A DNA stretch of 64,000 bases, taken from Erigeron canadensis (Eukaryota; Streptophyta; Magnoliopsida; Asterales; Asteraceae). This document shows positions 49,001-64,000 of this stretch, piece by piece. The stretch spans positions 32,114,055 to 32,178,054 of the forward strand of contig NC_057762.1 in assembly GCF_010389155.1 (NCBI RefSeq), given 5' to 3'. The notes under the pieces were generated by a model that saw nothing but the letters and a program-made list of their open reading frames with translations, was not told the origin of the DNA and made no database searches. How positions within the stretch are numbered: the first letter of the stretch is position 1; each line of letters begins with the position of its first letter. The position numbers and the translations under genes are program-made.

Positions 49001-49866
49001 TAACACCATGACATAGATTTTAAAATATTTGAGAATTAAACACAATACTATCAAAGTGTCATCTGACACAGAGTAGATTAACATATTTAGGATTTTCAGC
49101 CTGGCTATGGTTAAGCTTATCTAATTTTGAACAAGGTTATCTAACGAATACTCGCTTTCTATATTTATAGAGAAACTTAGCCTAAGTATTCTATAAATAA
49201 TGATATGATCCATAATTACATATGTCAAGACTTCCTAAACTAACATTCAAGATAGTGTAGATTGAATCACTTTTCTCAGAAAAATATGGAAAACTTATGC
49301 TAGCTATGGTTAGGCAAAACTCATAAGCTTGATACAACAAACTATTAAATTAAAAAAATAAAATACGAAAAACCGAATTTTGCATATATAATTGATCATG
49401 ACCCAATTCGATCATAGTATGTAAATACAAATATAATCACATCAAACAAATGTGCATATTAATCACAAATCGATCAATAGTATTCATGATAGATAAAACC
49501 AAGAGAAGATTGAGTATATAAAAAACTTACATTAGACACAATGAATCCAGCTTCCCAAAGATCTCTAAACTCAACAAACTCACAAACACCAACAAACTCT
49601 TCATTCCATTCCACAACTATTGATCCATCACCACCTTTCAACATTATTCCTTCATTAGTCACATCCCTCTTGATCACACTATCCCTACTCTTAATTAACG
49701 ACTTAATCCGTTTACTATTCGATTTACGACAACCTCTCCACTCAACTTCAACACACAATCCTTCATTAACATTTTGCATGCCATGAAGACATTCAACCAC
49801 AATATTAGCTTGATATTTTTTTGATGGAAGTGGTGGCCATGCCATCCATTTCATCATCTTAACCAT
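46015..49866 (-). CDS. NT-C2 (EEIG1/EHBP1 N-terminal) domain protein
   Basis: Four exons on the minus strand (49866-49531, 48211-48062, 47607-47050, 46935-46015) join in frame to give about 654 residues. The N-terminal 160 residues have the NT-C2 pattern: a M-K-W-x-W-P-P start, then V-E-W-R-G, V-E-W-N-E-E-F and, across the exon join, W-D-H-V-V-A-T-G-S-L-N-L-A-E-F. A long acidic/Ser-rich linker follows. The C-terminal 250 residues carry the plant-conserved W-F-Q-N-N, F-D-A-I-W-D-E-I and D-A-Y-Y-I-I-D-T-L-G-E-R-L blocks. Animal NT-C2 proteins link membranes with the cytoskeleton in endocytic traffic; plant members are mostly uncharacterised, so the role here is inferred only from the domain. 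The start is the first Met before the domain. Confidence 0.88.
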
Positions 49867-50424
49867 TGTTTTTCGCCTTAATTTTCAAAAGATTTTTGTA
49901 TGTTGGTCAAGTTGATGTATTGAATATGGGATCAAGGCTAGCTAGGATCCCTGGCTTTGATAAAAAGTGGTTTGGATTTTGGAATGAAGGTTAGATTGTT
50001 ATGAGGATGTGATGTGGTTTATATATATAGGAAGATAGCTAGATATGATCATGTTTTCTTGGTAATACGTAAGACAGTGAGACAAAGGCCGGCATTACCT
50101 AAAAACATCGTCAACTTAACAAACATCTAAAGTAACGTCACTTTTTCTTTTCTTTTCTTTTCTTTCTTTTTTTTTCGTTTGACATTTTTCACTTGTTTGC
50201 TTCTAAGTAATCAAATAACGACATTTTGATAATGTCTCGCTAATCACATTATCACATGAATAAAAATTCGTAACTTGTAAATGAGATACTAACCCATGTA
50301 TATTTTGTAACAATAAATTATAAATATTTATGTAATCCAATTACAAATAATAAATAATAAATGTAGAAAGAGATTTTTTTTTTACTCCTACTCTTAAATT
50401 ACATGTATGCATGTAAACCAGGAT

Positions 50425-50545
50425 TCTCGAAAAACCCCTATTAATCCACCCTCACAAATATGAGAAGCTGGACTCGAACCTAAGTGGATCCTCTCAAGGT
50501 TAAAGACCTTACCAATGAGTCACCAATCCCATTGGCTAGAAAGAG
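50425..50545 (-). repeat. tRNA-derived SINE
   Basis: On the minus strand a box-A-like GGTGACTCATTGGTAAGG is followed about 35 bp later by an exact box B, GGTTCGAGTCC. The 3' part GGGTGGATTAATAGGGGTTTTT matches the repeat body at 3577-3606. This is the best-preserved SINE head in the window. Confidence 0.72.
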
Positions 50546-50600
50546 ATTATTATATCTATAAATGGCAAAAAAGTTGTAGATTGAAATCTTGATCTATAAA

Positions 50601-50850
50601 CTAGTATTGTACCCGCGCAATGCGGCGGCGGTGACGGCGTCAGTGGTTTACTGGTGTCGGTGACGGGTGGTGATCGATGACACCGACAATTGGTGTCGAG
50701 TGGTCTAACTGTGTAAGTTGATACAATGGTAATAGTGATATTTTAGAAGATAAAGGTTTAAAGTGTAAATTAATTTATTAAAGGTAATTTTGGTAATATC
50801 TAATAACCTTTTCCTTAAGGTTTGTTTATTAAGGGCAACCTACTAATTGT
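50601..50850 (-). mobile_element. Helitron 3' end and body, reverse orientation
   Basis: Plus strand A-CTAG at 50600-50604 is followed by CCCGCGCAATGCGG. On the minus strand this is a terminal hairpin then CTAG and T. The body is GGCGGCGG/GTGTCGG-rich for 90 bp and then A+T-rich with a TTAAAGGTAATTTTGG block like the unit at 37.3 kb. The 5' end was not located; the right boundary is approximate. Confidence 0.6.
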
Positions 50851-51479
50851 AACACCCCAAGAATTTAAAGATAAATAAATTAACCCATTTTTGTAGTTTT
50901 GACATTAAATTAAGTTCCTAGTATTTTATTTTTGAGTCAGGGGTTAATTTAGTTGGAACTTTAACGGATAACGGGTAAAATACCCACAAAAAGTGTTTTG
51001 AGGCATGACACTCAGGAGGAGTAGTAGATGTAGAAAGAGATTATATCTATGTTCAAGTCACTTAATTATATATACATGTATGTTGTTCTAAAAAAAAAAA
51101 ATTTATATATACATGTATAATGCTTTTATTTTGTGTTCATAAGATTTATAATTTCGATTATTCACATTTTCTTTCAATTCTAAACTAAAATACTATATAT
51201 AAGTACACATTTCATTTCGTTTTTATGTTATCTAATTAAATCATATAAGCTGTGATGTCATCTAAACATATATGTACAATCTAATATATTAATAAGGGTT
51301 TTTCTCTCTACTCTCTGCTCTCTCCTTCCCCAACGCCTCTTTTTTCTGGATCCTTAGATCGGAGACTAAGCGTTTTTGAGATCGAGATCAGGGTTTTTGA
51401 AATTTAGATTTTGAGATCGAGATTATTCCCTTCGGGTTGAAGGTCCCACTCCGGTGGATCTAACCATATTTTTTTTATC

Positions 51480-51620
51480 ATTCTTGGGTCGGAGGTCCCT
51501 TCCACCTTGGTAGATCTGGAAGCAGCTTCTCTACCTTTGAGTAGAGGTAAGGTCTGTCCACATCATACCTTCCCTGTACCCCGGCTTTACCGGGATTGAG
51601 TACCGTTGCCTTTGCCGCGA
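51480..51620 (+). repeat. SINE/LINE 3' tail (TS-type)
   Basis: GGAAGCAGCTTCTCTACC, GAGTAGAGGTAAGGTCTGTC, CCTGTACCCC and GGGATTGAGTACCGTTGCC follow the same order as the tail at 29.2 kb, without its TTG run. Confidence 0.7.
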
Positions 51621-52747
51621 TGTCATCTATCAATCCATTTTGTTTGGTGACGTCGGTTATATACTTAAGAATATGTACGTTAAAAAAGAATTAAAGGTCG
51701 ATGCACACCAAGATATAGATGTTTTGGAATTATGATCCATACAAATATACAATACATGAGTATTGTACGTCCAAGTAAAAAACTCGGTCCAAACTATTAA
51801 AAATAACAAGGACGTGGTCTTGGTTCAAATTCTAAGTATTTCATGAGGAATATCATATAATTGTAGCTTGATCGATTTGCAAGTAATTAAGTAAACATAA
51901 AGACCAAGGCCTGAAAGTACGTAGTAACATCATCATTACATGAACATCGTCTTATTTATCCATTTTACATATGGTATGCGCATATTAATTGTTTTTTACC
52001 TTTATTTTTTTAGTTTCATCGAATTAATCATTTGGAATTGTATATTTTATTTATTCTAATGTACTACACTTAGCACATTAATTAAGCTTACTTCGTTTGT
52101 GCTCCTAAATTAATAATAAATATATCTTTCATAAGTTTGTGGTATCCACTTGTATCAATATCGATCTCTTTTATAAAAGTATCTACTAAAAGAAAGGTTG
52201 ATTGTGCTAGCAAATGCATAAAAAATATCTACTACAAGTGAGGTTAATAAGTGCTGACACACAAAAAAAAAACCTTTAAAAAAAAAAAGAGAGAGAGAGA
52301 GAGTTGGCATTTCAGGATCAAAATTGGTCTAAATTATGTAGAAAATGACTATTTACACACATATCAAGTCAATATCATGAAACTTAATTTGTATTATTAT
52401 TATTTTTTTCACAAACTATCAAAAGGCCTAAATATTGAATGGCCCATATTTTGTCCGACCAGAAAAGGCCACTTCACTAGCGTGCGCCACGAACAAATGG
52501 TGTGGCTATGGTCAATGGACTGACTATAATTATGCAAAAGCCTCCTTTTCAATTTTGTGGTCAATATCATTTGCTTTAATTCTCCTTTTCAATAACTATG
52601 AGCATATGACCTCATTCATTCAAGAATGGTGCATGATCCGTGTACAACTTTTAATTACACACTACTAAATATATTTTAGAATGTTATTAGTATAAAATAC
52701 TGTGAAGCACATGTAATGATGTACAATATTACTCAATTAGATAACAA

Positions 52748-52772
52748 AATATATATATATATATATATATAT
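52748..52772. repeat. (AT)n microsatellite
   Basis: Uninterrupted AT dinucleotides over about 25 bases. Confidence 0.9.
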
Positions 52773-53127
52773 GACTTTCATTTACTCAAGACATGACATC
52801 AAACTAGAAACTAGTGTCGAATTTATATTATAGATTTGCTAGCTAATTTGTGTCTTGATGATATAACTTAATTTATAATCAACGAACTCAATATATTTTA
52901 ATATAATGAAGATATATATTTAGTACAAATATGATGTATTCTTTTGATGCTATTATTTGTTCATCGTTTAAAAAATTGCCGGAGTTTTTACTATCAAGAT
53001 TGAAATACACAACAATTTTTTATTAAAAAAAAAAACAATACAAGTTTGCAGGTAACGTCCATTAATTAAAACTGAATTGGTTGTGTGATACCATAATTAC
53101 TTACACACATCAACTGTTTGAAGCAAA

Positions 53128-53471
53128 CACTATCGAAACGTCCTGTTTTATGTAAAACGCTGCGTTTATTGCCTCATTTTATATAAAAACGTCGCGTTTG
53201 GCCGGTGTGTAGATAGTAAAAGCTATAAGGAGAATTACACGTGGTCTGACACACGTGTCAGTCATTTCTCCGTTTTAGATACCGTTTAACCTAATACTTA
53301 GTGTTTTGTGTAAAACGGTACCTAAAACGAGGGAATGACTGACATGTGTGTCAGACCACGTGTAATTCCACTCTACAACTTTACTATTTACACACCAGTC
53401 AAATGCGGCGTTTAATATAAAACGTGGTAACCAACGAAGCGTTTTACATAAAACGGCTCATTTTGGTAGTG
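53128..53471. mobile_element. Foldback element, 344 bp, arms about 165 bp
   Basis: The left arm and the reverse complement of the right arm match over almost their whole length, for example AATTACACGTGGTCTGACAC and GTTTTATGTAAAACGC. The two arms meet around 53300. The ends read CACTA...TAGTG, as in CACTA elements, but the next three bases on either side do not match, so no target duplication supports that class. The end word GGCTCATTTTGGTAGTG is repeated at about 53502. The DNA could form a near-perfect long hairpin, and a transcript would be double-stranded RNA. No coding sequence. Confidence 0.85.
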
Positions 53472-53595
53472 TCTCTATGAACAGTGGACTAATGCCCAGT
53501 GGCTCATTTTGGTAGTGTATCTCTAGTATCACCCTATGAAATAGAAACAATTGTTTATAAAAAATTGTCATTTTAAGATATTGACATATATAAAA

Positions 53596-53785
53596 CTAGA
53601 GGTGGTACCACATGGGGGGCAAAGGGGGCTAATGCCCCTTTCAAATTTTGATTTTGTCATGTATTTTTAAATTTTTCATAGATTTTTAAAAAATTTCAAT
53701 AGGTTTTTAACGTTTTGTTCCCTTTAAATTTATTTTTCATGAATTTTTAAATTTTGCCCTTTTGGAAATTTTTTCTTGGTTATCT
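53596..53785 (-). mobile_element. MITE, relative of the insertion in gene C
   Basis: In reverse complement it follows the 193-bp element at 35958: CCAAGAAAAAA, AAATTTAAAGGG, GTTAAAAACCTAT, AAATACATGACAAAAT and GCCCCC near a GGTACC end all occur in order. The end at 53785 lacks the CAGAGGCGG terminus, so the copy is eroded. Confidence 0.75.
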
Positions 53786-54998
53786 AAAACCATGACAAAT
53801 CGACCTAATAATAGATCATAAGATGATATACGTACATTGGATCAATCAGACTAAAGTTATTCAACTTTTATTTTAAAGTTTTTTATATGTTAAGTTGGAG
53901 AATACGAAATTCGCACACATATAGTTATACCTAAAATGCATTATTATGCATAAGTTTTAAGAAAAGTCAAAAGCATGATGGATTTTTAGCTTAAAAAAAT
54001 ACATGAACGTCATTGTCTTTTATGTATGTTCTCTTATGAATACATTATTTGAATACAATTATACAAACTTACTATATACTTTTGCTTTGATAGATCACCT
54101 TTTTATATCCTAATTGAGGTAGCGAATATATTTCGTCAAAACCAACTCAAACATTTAAAATCATTAAAATGTTAACCTAATTATGCATGTTTCAATCACT
54201 AATATCCGCGCGCTATTTGTATGATTTTTTGGTCAAATTCATGTATTTTGGTCATTTATTATTACTTGCATAAAATTTATCCCATACTTCGATGTTAATT
54301 TAGCCAAGGTTTGTTCATTTCAATTCACTTTGCATTGTATATCATTCTTTCACATCTCTTCATTATCGAGTCCCATTAGTGGTTTAGGACACGCTCTATA
54401 TGACTCATCAATACTCGTCTTTGAAAATATTCTTTATAATAGATATTAATTAATTTAATTTAATATAAGTTACACGCGAATAACCTAATTAATACATTAT
54501 TTTAAAATTAAGTACCAATGATCGATCCATATTTAAGAAAACCTCAATGGCCAACTTAAAAGCACTTTGTGGACCATATTTGTGTGATCATAAAGTATCA
54601 CATCACTTAAGATTGTGACCAAACTAAAAAAAATCTATGGCTGTAGGATAAAGGCATTATCTTGTGTTAGATGTGAGAACTAGAGTTATGTGGTCCATAA
54701 TTAACAGTAATTTTTTTTGCCAAGTCCATTAAGTTTTTGAATACTTTTTAATATATCTATATCTATATCTATCTATCTATAATTTAGAGTTATACACGCA
54801 CATATTCTTACACATAAAGATGTCAATAACCAATTCTTTCGCTTCATCATGTGTTACAATCACATTATTATAAGAATTTGTAATGACTAATGAATATGGA
54901 GTAGTATATCTTAATTGATTTTATAATGAATTAATGACATATTTACTAGGTTCTTTTTTATCGAAGTGAAATCTGAGATCAAAGAATAATATAACAAA

Positions 54999-54999
<1 letters not shown>

Positions 55000-55028
<29 letters not shown>
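55000..55028. repeat. (AAT)n microsatellite
   Basis: About nine uninterrupted AAT triplets. Confidence 0.9.
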
Positions 55029-55029
<1 letters not shown>

Positions 55030-56265
55030 TGTTAAATCACTGGGATTTTTTTACCGATCAAATTAGTTGGTCCATTTTTTTTGTCAGAAAAAATAAAAAG
55101 TCAATATGATGATATTCCCACACCAAAAACCACTTTCAGTTGTCTCCGTTAATGCATTCCACATTTGATATGCAACGTAACGCAACGCAACGCAATATAG
55201 AGTTATAGATAATTAATGTTGCTTTACATGTTTTACTTTTCCAGGACCAAAATTCCACCCCTATAATTTAGTGTTACCTAATGTTACTATTTGTGTCTGT
55301 ATCCCCACGTGTTAAACTTTTTATAAAATAAATATCACGATACAATGAAAAACTAATTAATTGATCACTTATGGATAGTAGATATTTTTTGGAATGGGGA
55401 CTTAAATACCCATTATTCAAGGATGATGATAGGAGAAAAATTACTTGTTTTAATCGAGTTCGTTCCCTTTACATAATCTCACTAAACGCCCCTTGAAAGT
55501 TGAAACTGAAATTAATAGACTAAATTTACACAATTACATCCGTCAAGATTCAAATCTCCGTTTAATAATCAAAACTCAAATAACTCTACCATGTTTGTAA
55601 CTTTGTATCATTGTCTTATCGATAATAAATATTAGAAAAAAAAAAAAAAAAAGATAACATCGTTACCTTTTATCCAATAAGGAGTGCATTTATTTTATAG
55701 ATTAAACGTAAGTTAATATATAAATATAAAAGAAAACTTTCATTTTGATTTAATACAGTAGTGGCATTAGTCACAATGACATGAATGAAATGATCCCATT
55801 TGTGATTAACCTGCAGATGACCATAAAAATATTCTCGTAACTTCTGTCTTTGAAACTAGAAAACACACACTCAAAAGACTAGAGTAATCAGAGCATTTTT
55901 GAACAGCTAGACTAAAGGTAACCCAACTGATGAGACAAACAATACCATTTTTGAACAAATAACCAAAACATGAACGAGAACAAAAAACAGCATTAAAATT
56001 AACTCAGCATTATATAGTTTCTTTTTGTATCTTTGCAAGAATATCGTTTTTTTTTCTTTACGAAACAAAGGGTTACAAGAAGCCCATATACCACATTACC
56101 CTCATAAACATTTAAGTTAAAGCATAATAGAGCTTAATACAATTTGCAATATAAGTTCAAACTCAAAACTGAAAAGCAAATTCGATGAAAGTACAGTTCT
56201 ACGGTTCCATCAAAAGAACCAAGAACCAAAAAAGGAAAGAAAGAAATAAAGAAAACATAATATAT

Positions 56266-61579
<5,314 letters not shown>

Positions 61580-62624
61580 TATGCCTCACTCACTACTCAA
61601 GATTCAAGATACCCTTTTTTCCACTTTGTAACATAAAGGTCCAATCTTTTCCACCAAAGTTGCTCAACGAATCAAAAATCTAAAAAAACTAAAGAAATTA
61701 AAGTCAACCCCATGTCAAATTGTCAAAACAAGATCATAACTTTCCCACTTTTACTATAAAAAGATCCAATCTTTCACCAAGTTTGTAATGAAAAGATGAA
61801 CAAAGATCCAAACTTTATCAGAAACTAAGTCAACCCCACTTCAAATACACCCTAGAATTATCAAAATAAGACCATAAAATCAGCTAACCAAAAACCAAGA
61901 TTTTAAAGATACAATCATACAATACACTTTGATTCAACGTTAATAAAATAAACTAATCATGAATTACCAATTCAGCAAATCAAGAATTAACAAATACAAG
62001 CATTTCATATACACACAAATAATGTAACTTCCAACAAGCAAAAAAAGTTATAAAATAGTTATATATATTACATATATATATATATACATGAAGGGGCAAA
62101 AAGATCTTGATAAGAACAAGACAAGGGAATACTAACCAGATATAGTTAAACTATGAATTATGAAGATGATGAGAAAAAGAAGTGGGGCAGTGGTGGTGAG
62201 GCTGAATTAGTCTTGACCATTTTTTTATAAAATTGATTGTTTTTTTCTTCTTTTTTTTTTTTTTGTTTTTGATTAGTTCAAAGGAATGAATGAGGAAACA
62301 TACACACATACATAGATAGATACATATAATGTAATAATTAATAGCACAAATTGGATTATTTTAATTAAGATATTTTATTACAGTAGTAGGTAAGAAAATT
62401 CTAAGATGAATGTGTATAACATAGACATAGATTGACTGTAGATTAACAAGTGCGTGTCTGTGTTTTTTATTTCATCGTTAAACCTTAAATGGACAGGGTA
62501 AACGCGGTTGCTTTTGCCCCCTTTCTCTTTCGGTTTCTCAATTCCCCCGAAATTGGCGTCCGATTTTCTTTTTCTTACCAAGATGTTTTTCCACGTTTGT
62601 TTCTTAAAAAAAATAAATAAATAA
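61580..62624. other. CDPK promoter and 5' UTR region
   Basis: No protein gene is supported. A minus-strand donor-like CTG-GTTAGT near 62136 and a T-rich acceptor near 61690 could bound a leader intron for the kinase, but this is uncertain. 62180-62620 would then be the core promoter. It contains a T-run (62250-62263) and CAT-rich microsatellite-like DNA. Confidence 0.45.
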
Positions 62625-62734
62625 TCTATAATATAACTAAAAAGAGGTTCGGGTTACACTTATACCCCTAATCCTTTTCCCTTATATTAATCCTCCATCC
62701 TTATTAATCTTTAAATTTTTTTAATATTAATCTA

Positions 62735-63085
62735 AATTAGTTTACAATTTTTGGTTTTTCATCACCAATTTACACTTTAACCCCAATCTAAAACAATTAG
62801 TTTACACTTTTTGGTTTCCCATCACCAATTTACACTTTAACCCAATTAAAAAATAATTAACTTACACTTTTTGATTTTTCGTCACCAATTTACACTTTAA
62901 CCAAATTTAAAAATAACTAATTATACTTTTTGGTTTTTCATCACTAATTTACACTTAAAAATAATTAATTTATACTTTTTGGTTTCCATCACCAAATTAC
63001 AATTTCAACCTATTTACAAATACTTAATTTTTTTATTTGTTTTTTAAAAATAATTAATTTACACTTTTCGATTTTATTGGTAATC
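62735..63085. repeat. Minisatellite, about 58-60 bp unit, five to six copies
   Basis: Each unit reads approximately ACACTTTTTGGTTTTTCATC, ACCAATTTACACTTTAACC and an AAAAATAATTAATTT spacer. Units are well conserved on the left and shorten to the right. The array lies just after the Helitron-like head and before the RPA-like start codon. Confidence 0.85.
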
Positions 63086-63251
63086 TATAATATAACTCAC
63101 GTACGACAACAAAAAAAGAAGCTACGATCAACTACAAAATGGTTTTTCTGTTTATATACTTTGCACATAACTAATCATTATTATTATTTTTTAACATTGA
63201 ATTCTTATGTTATTGTTATTATTATTTCTTTAATTTAGTTTGAGGTTTGTT

Positions 63252-64000
63252 ATGGCTTCTTTTTTTTCAATAACAAAAAATATGACCACATTAGTTCATC
63301 TTGAAGATCTTAAGCCAACACATGTTAACCATCATTTACGACTCCGTGTTGTGCATGTATGGATTGTTTCGGAGTGTAACAACCCGAATAAAATCAAAAC
63401 GTTCGAGATAGTCTTTGTTGATGAATTGGTATGTATTTTTCAAATTATATAATTTACACTTTTAGAATATAAGAAACTGTAAATTTTTTATTTAACTAAA
63501 GTAAAAAAGAAAGGGTAAACTGGAATAAATATTTATATGGAGTTAATTTTCGTATGTTTCTTCTTTAACTTTCATATTGATTAAGTTGTGATATATGACT
63601 TAACTAATCTAAATATTATATATTAAATTTTGAGTTTGTAACATATATTAACTCTTAGGATTTACGATTATATCTTTCTATAACCTTTTAGATATAAAGT
63701 CTAAATTTGCTATGAGTAGGTTTTTGATTACTTTAATATATTGACTTTGATTATTTTGATGTAGCTCATTAATATATCGTTTTTAAAGTAGCTCATTAAT
63801 GGTGTATACTTAAAATTTACGATTATATCTTTCTATAAGCTTTTAAATAAAAAGTCGAATTTTTGTTATGAGTAAGATTATGATTATTTTAATATATCGA
63901 CTATGATTAATTTGAATCTGTTTTGAAACTAGCTCATTAATGGTGTAGTTTTTTAGCCGATGTTATTATATCAGGGGAAAATGTTGCATATTGAGATGGT
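63252..64000 (+). CDS. RPA70-like / DUF223 OB-fold protein, 3' partial
   Basis: Exon 1 is 63252-63428 (59 codons) and exon 2 begins at 63975 and leaves the window; the GT-AG join keeps frame. The protein has L-V-H-L-E-D-L-K-P, L-R-L-R-V-V-H-V-W, N-N-P-N-K-I and F-V-D-E-L-G-K-M-L-H-I, the pattern of the first OB fold in plant RPA70-like/DUF223 proteins (consensus L-x-x-L-K-P ... V-R-V-x-R-x-W ... D-E-x-G-x-K-I-x-A). I start at ATG 63252 because it directly precedes the domain. RPA large subunits bind single-stranded DNA. DUF223 copies are numerous in plants and many sit inside Helitrons, which the neighbouring sequence hints at here. Confidence 0.75.

Larger units (their letters stand above)
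49867..56265. other. Large intergenic repeat region
   Basis: There is no supported gene in 6.4 kb. The first few hundred bases are probably the promoter of the NT-C2 gene, which reads away on the minus strand. Identified contents are listed separately: a SINE, a Helitron end, a retroposon tail, a foldback, a MITE relative and microsatellites. 51290-51480 has a pyrimidine-rich start (CTCTCTACTCTCTGCTCTCTCC) followed by repeated GAGATCGAGAT words. It may be the leader of the retroposon whose tail lies at 51.5 kb. Confidence 0.6.
62625..64000 (+). mobile_element. Possible Helitron 5' end, element runs out of window
   Basis: A then TCTATAATATAACTAAAAAG at 62625 closely resembles the Helitron 5' start found in gene A's intron (TCTATACTATATTATAAAG). 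A minisatellite and an RPA-like gene follow on the plus strand. Plant autonomous Helitrons often carry RPA70-like genes. No Rep/helicase sequence or 3' end is visible within 1.4 kb. The motif TAATCTATAATATAACT recurs at 63081. An ordinary RPA-like host gene next to an unrelated Helitron head is the alternative. Confidence 0.4.

Noticed and set aside
49541..49786. Plus-strand frame of 81 codons
   Set aside because: Antisense shadow of exon 1 of the NT-C2 gene.
50450..50520. Possible tRNA gene because of box A and exact box B
   Set aside because: No cloverleaf arms can be drawn around the boxes and the sequence continues into a SINE body.
53128..53471. Firm assignment of the foldback to the CACTA superfamily
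   Set aside because: Ends read CACTA...TAGTG, but the flanking three bases differ on the two sides, so the class is left open.
62735..63085. CRISPR-like array
   Set aside because: Units are tandem without unique spacers, in a plant nuclear context; it is a minisatellite.

Overview
The window is nuclear DNA of a flowering plant, almost certainly a eudicot and possibly Asteraceae. The family placement is inferred from general sequence character, not tested. The evidence for a plant nuclear genome is split genes with GT-AG introns, strong A+T richness, plant-type proteins (a calcium-dependent protein kinase, a bifunctional histidine-pathway enzyme with a leading plastid-type extension), a fragment of plastid 23S rRNA, and dense plant transposons. 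No bacterial or viral operon is present. I rebuilt exon structures by hand from frame, splice sites and family similarity.

Layout. 1-3078 (+) holds the last three exons of an AIF/FSP1-type FAD oxidoreductase. 6705-10342 (+) is a complete seven-exon ESCRT-III gene, VPS60/CHMP5. From 10.3 to 26 kb there is little cellular coding: a decayed Copia element with paired LTRs (12.3-18.4 kb), a hAT-type MITE with a perfect 8-bp target duplication (19.2-19.7 kb), a broken PIF/Harbinger transposon with a TAA duplication (19.8-21.4 kb), SINE-like repeats and a non-autonomous Helitron (24.2-25.5 kb).

27.8-38.9 kb is the most unusual part. It is a tandem cluster of a three-exon gene family that I do not recognise: two full copies (A and D), one shortened copy (B), one broken copy (C) and several loose fragments, one of them 5.6 kb beyond the cluster at 44.5 kb. 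The duplicates serve as natural empty sites, so a Helitron in the intron of A, a MITE in the exon of C and a Helitron in the promoter of D can each be recognised by comparison. A plastid 23S rRNA fragment lies between copies A and B.

39.8-43.6 kb (-) is HISN2 (histidine biosynthesis, steps 2 and 3). 46.0-49.9 kb (-) encodes an NT-C2 domain protein. 49.9-56.3 kb is repeat-filled, with a 344-bp foldback, a second copy of the MITE family seen in gene C, a SINE and a Helitron end. 56.3-61.6 kb (-) is a complete seven-exon CDPK of the CPK1/CPK2 type. At the right edge a Helitron-like 5' end, a minisatellite of about 58 bp and the first exons of an RPA70/DUF223 OB-fold gene suggest the start of a larger Helitron or a replication-protein-A-like gene running out of the window.

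The five recognised cellular genes are unrelated in function (redox, endosomal sorting, histidine synthesis, a probable membrane or cytoskeleton adaptor, calcium signalling), as usual for plant chromosomes. There is no sign that they work as a unit.
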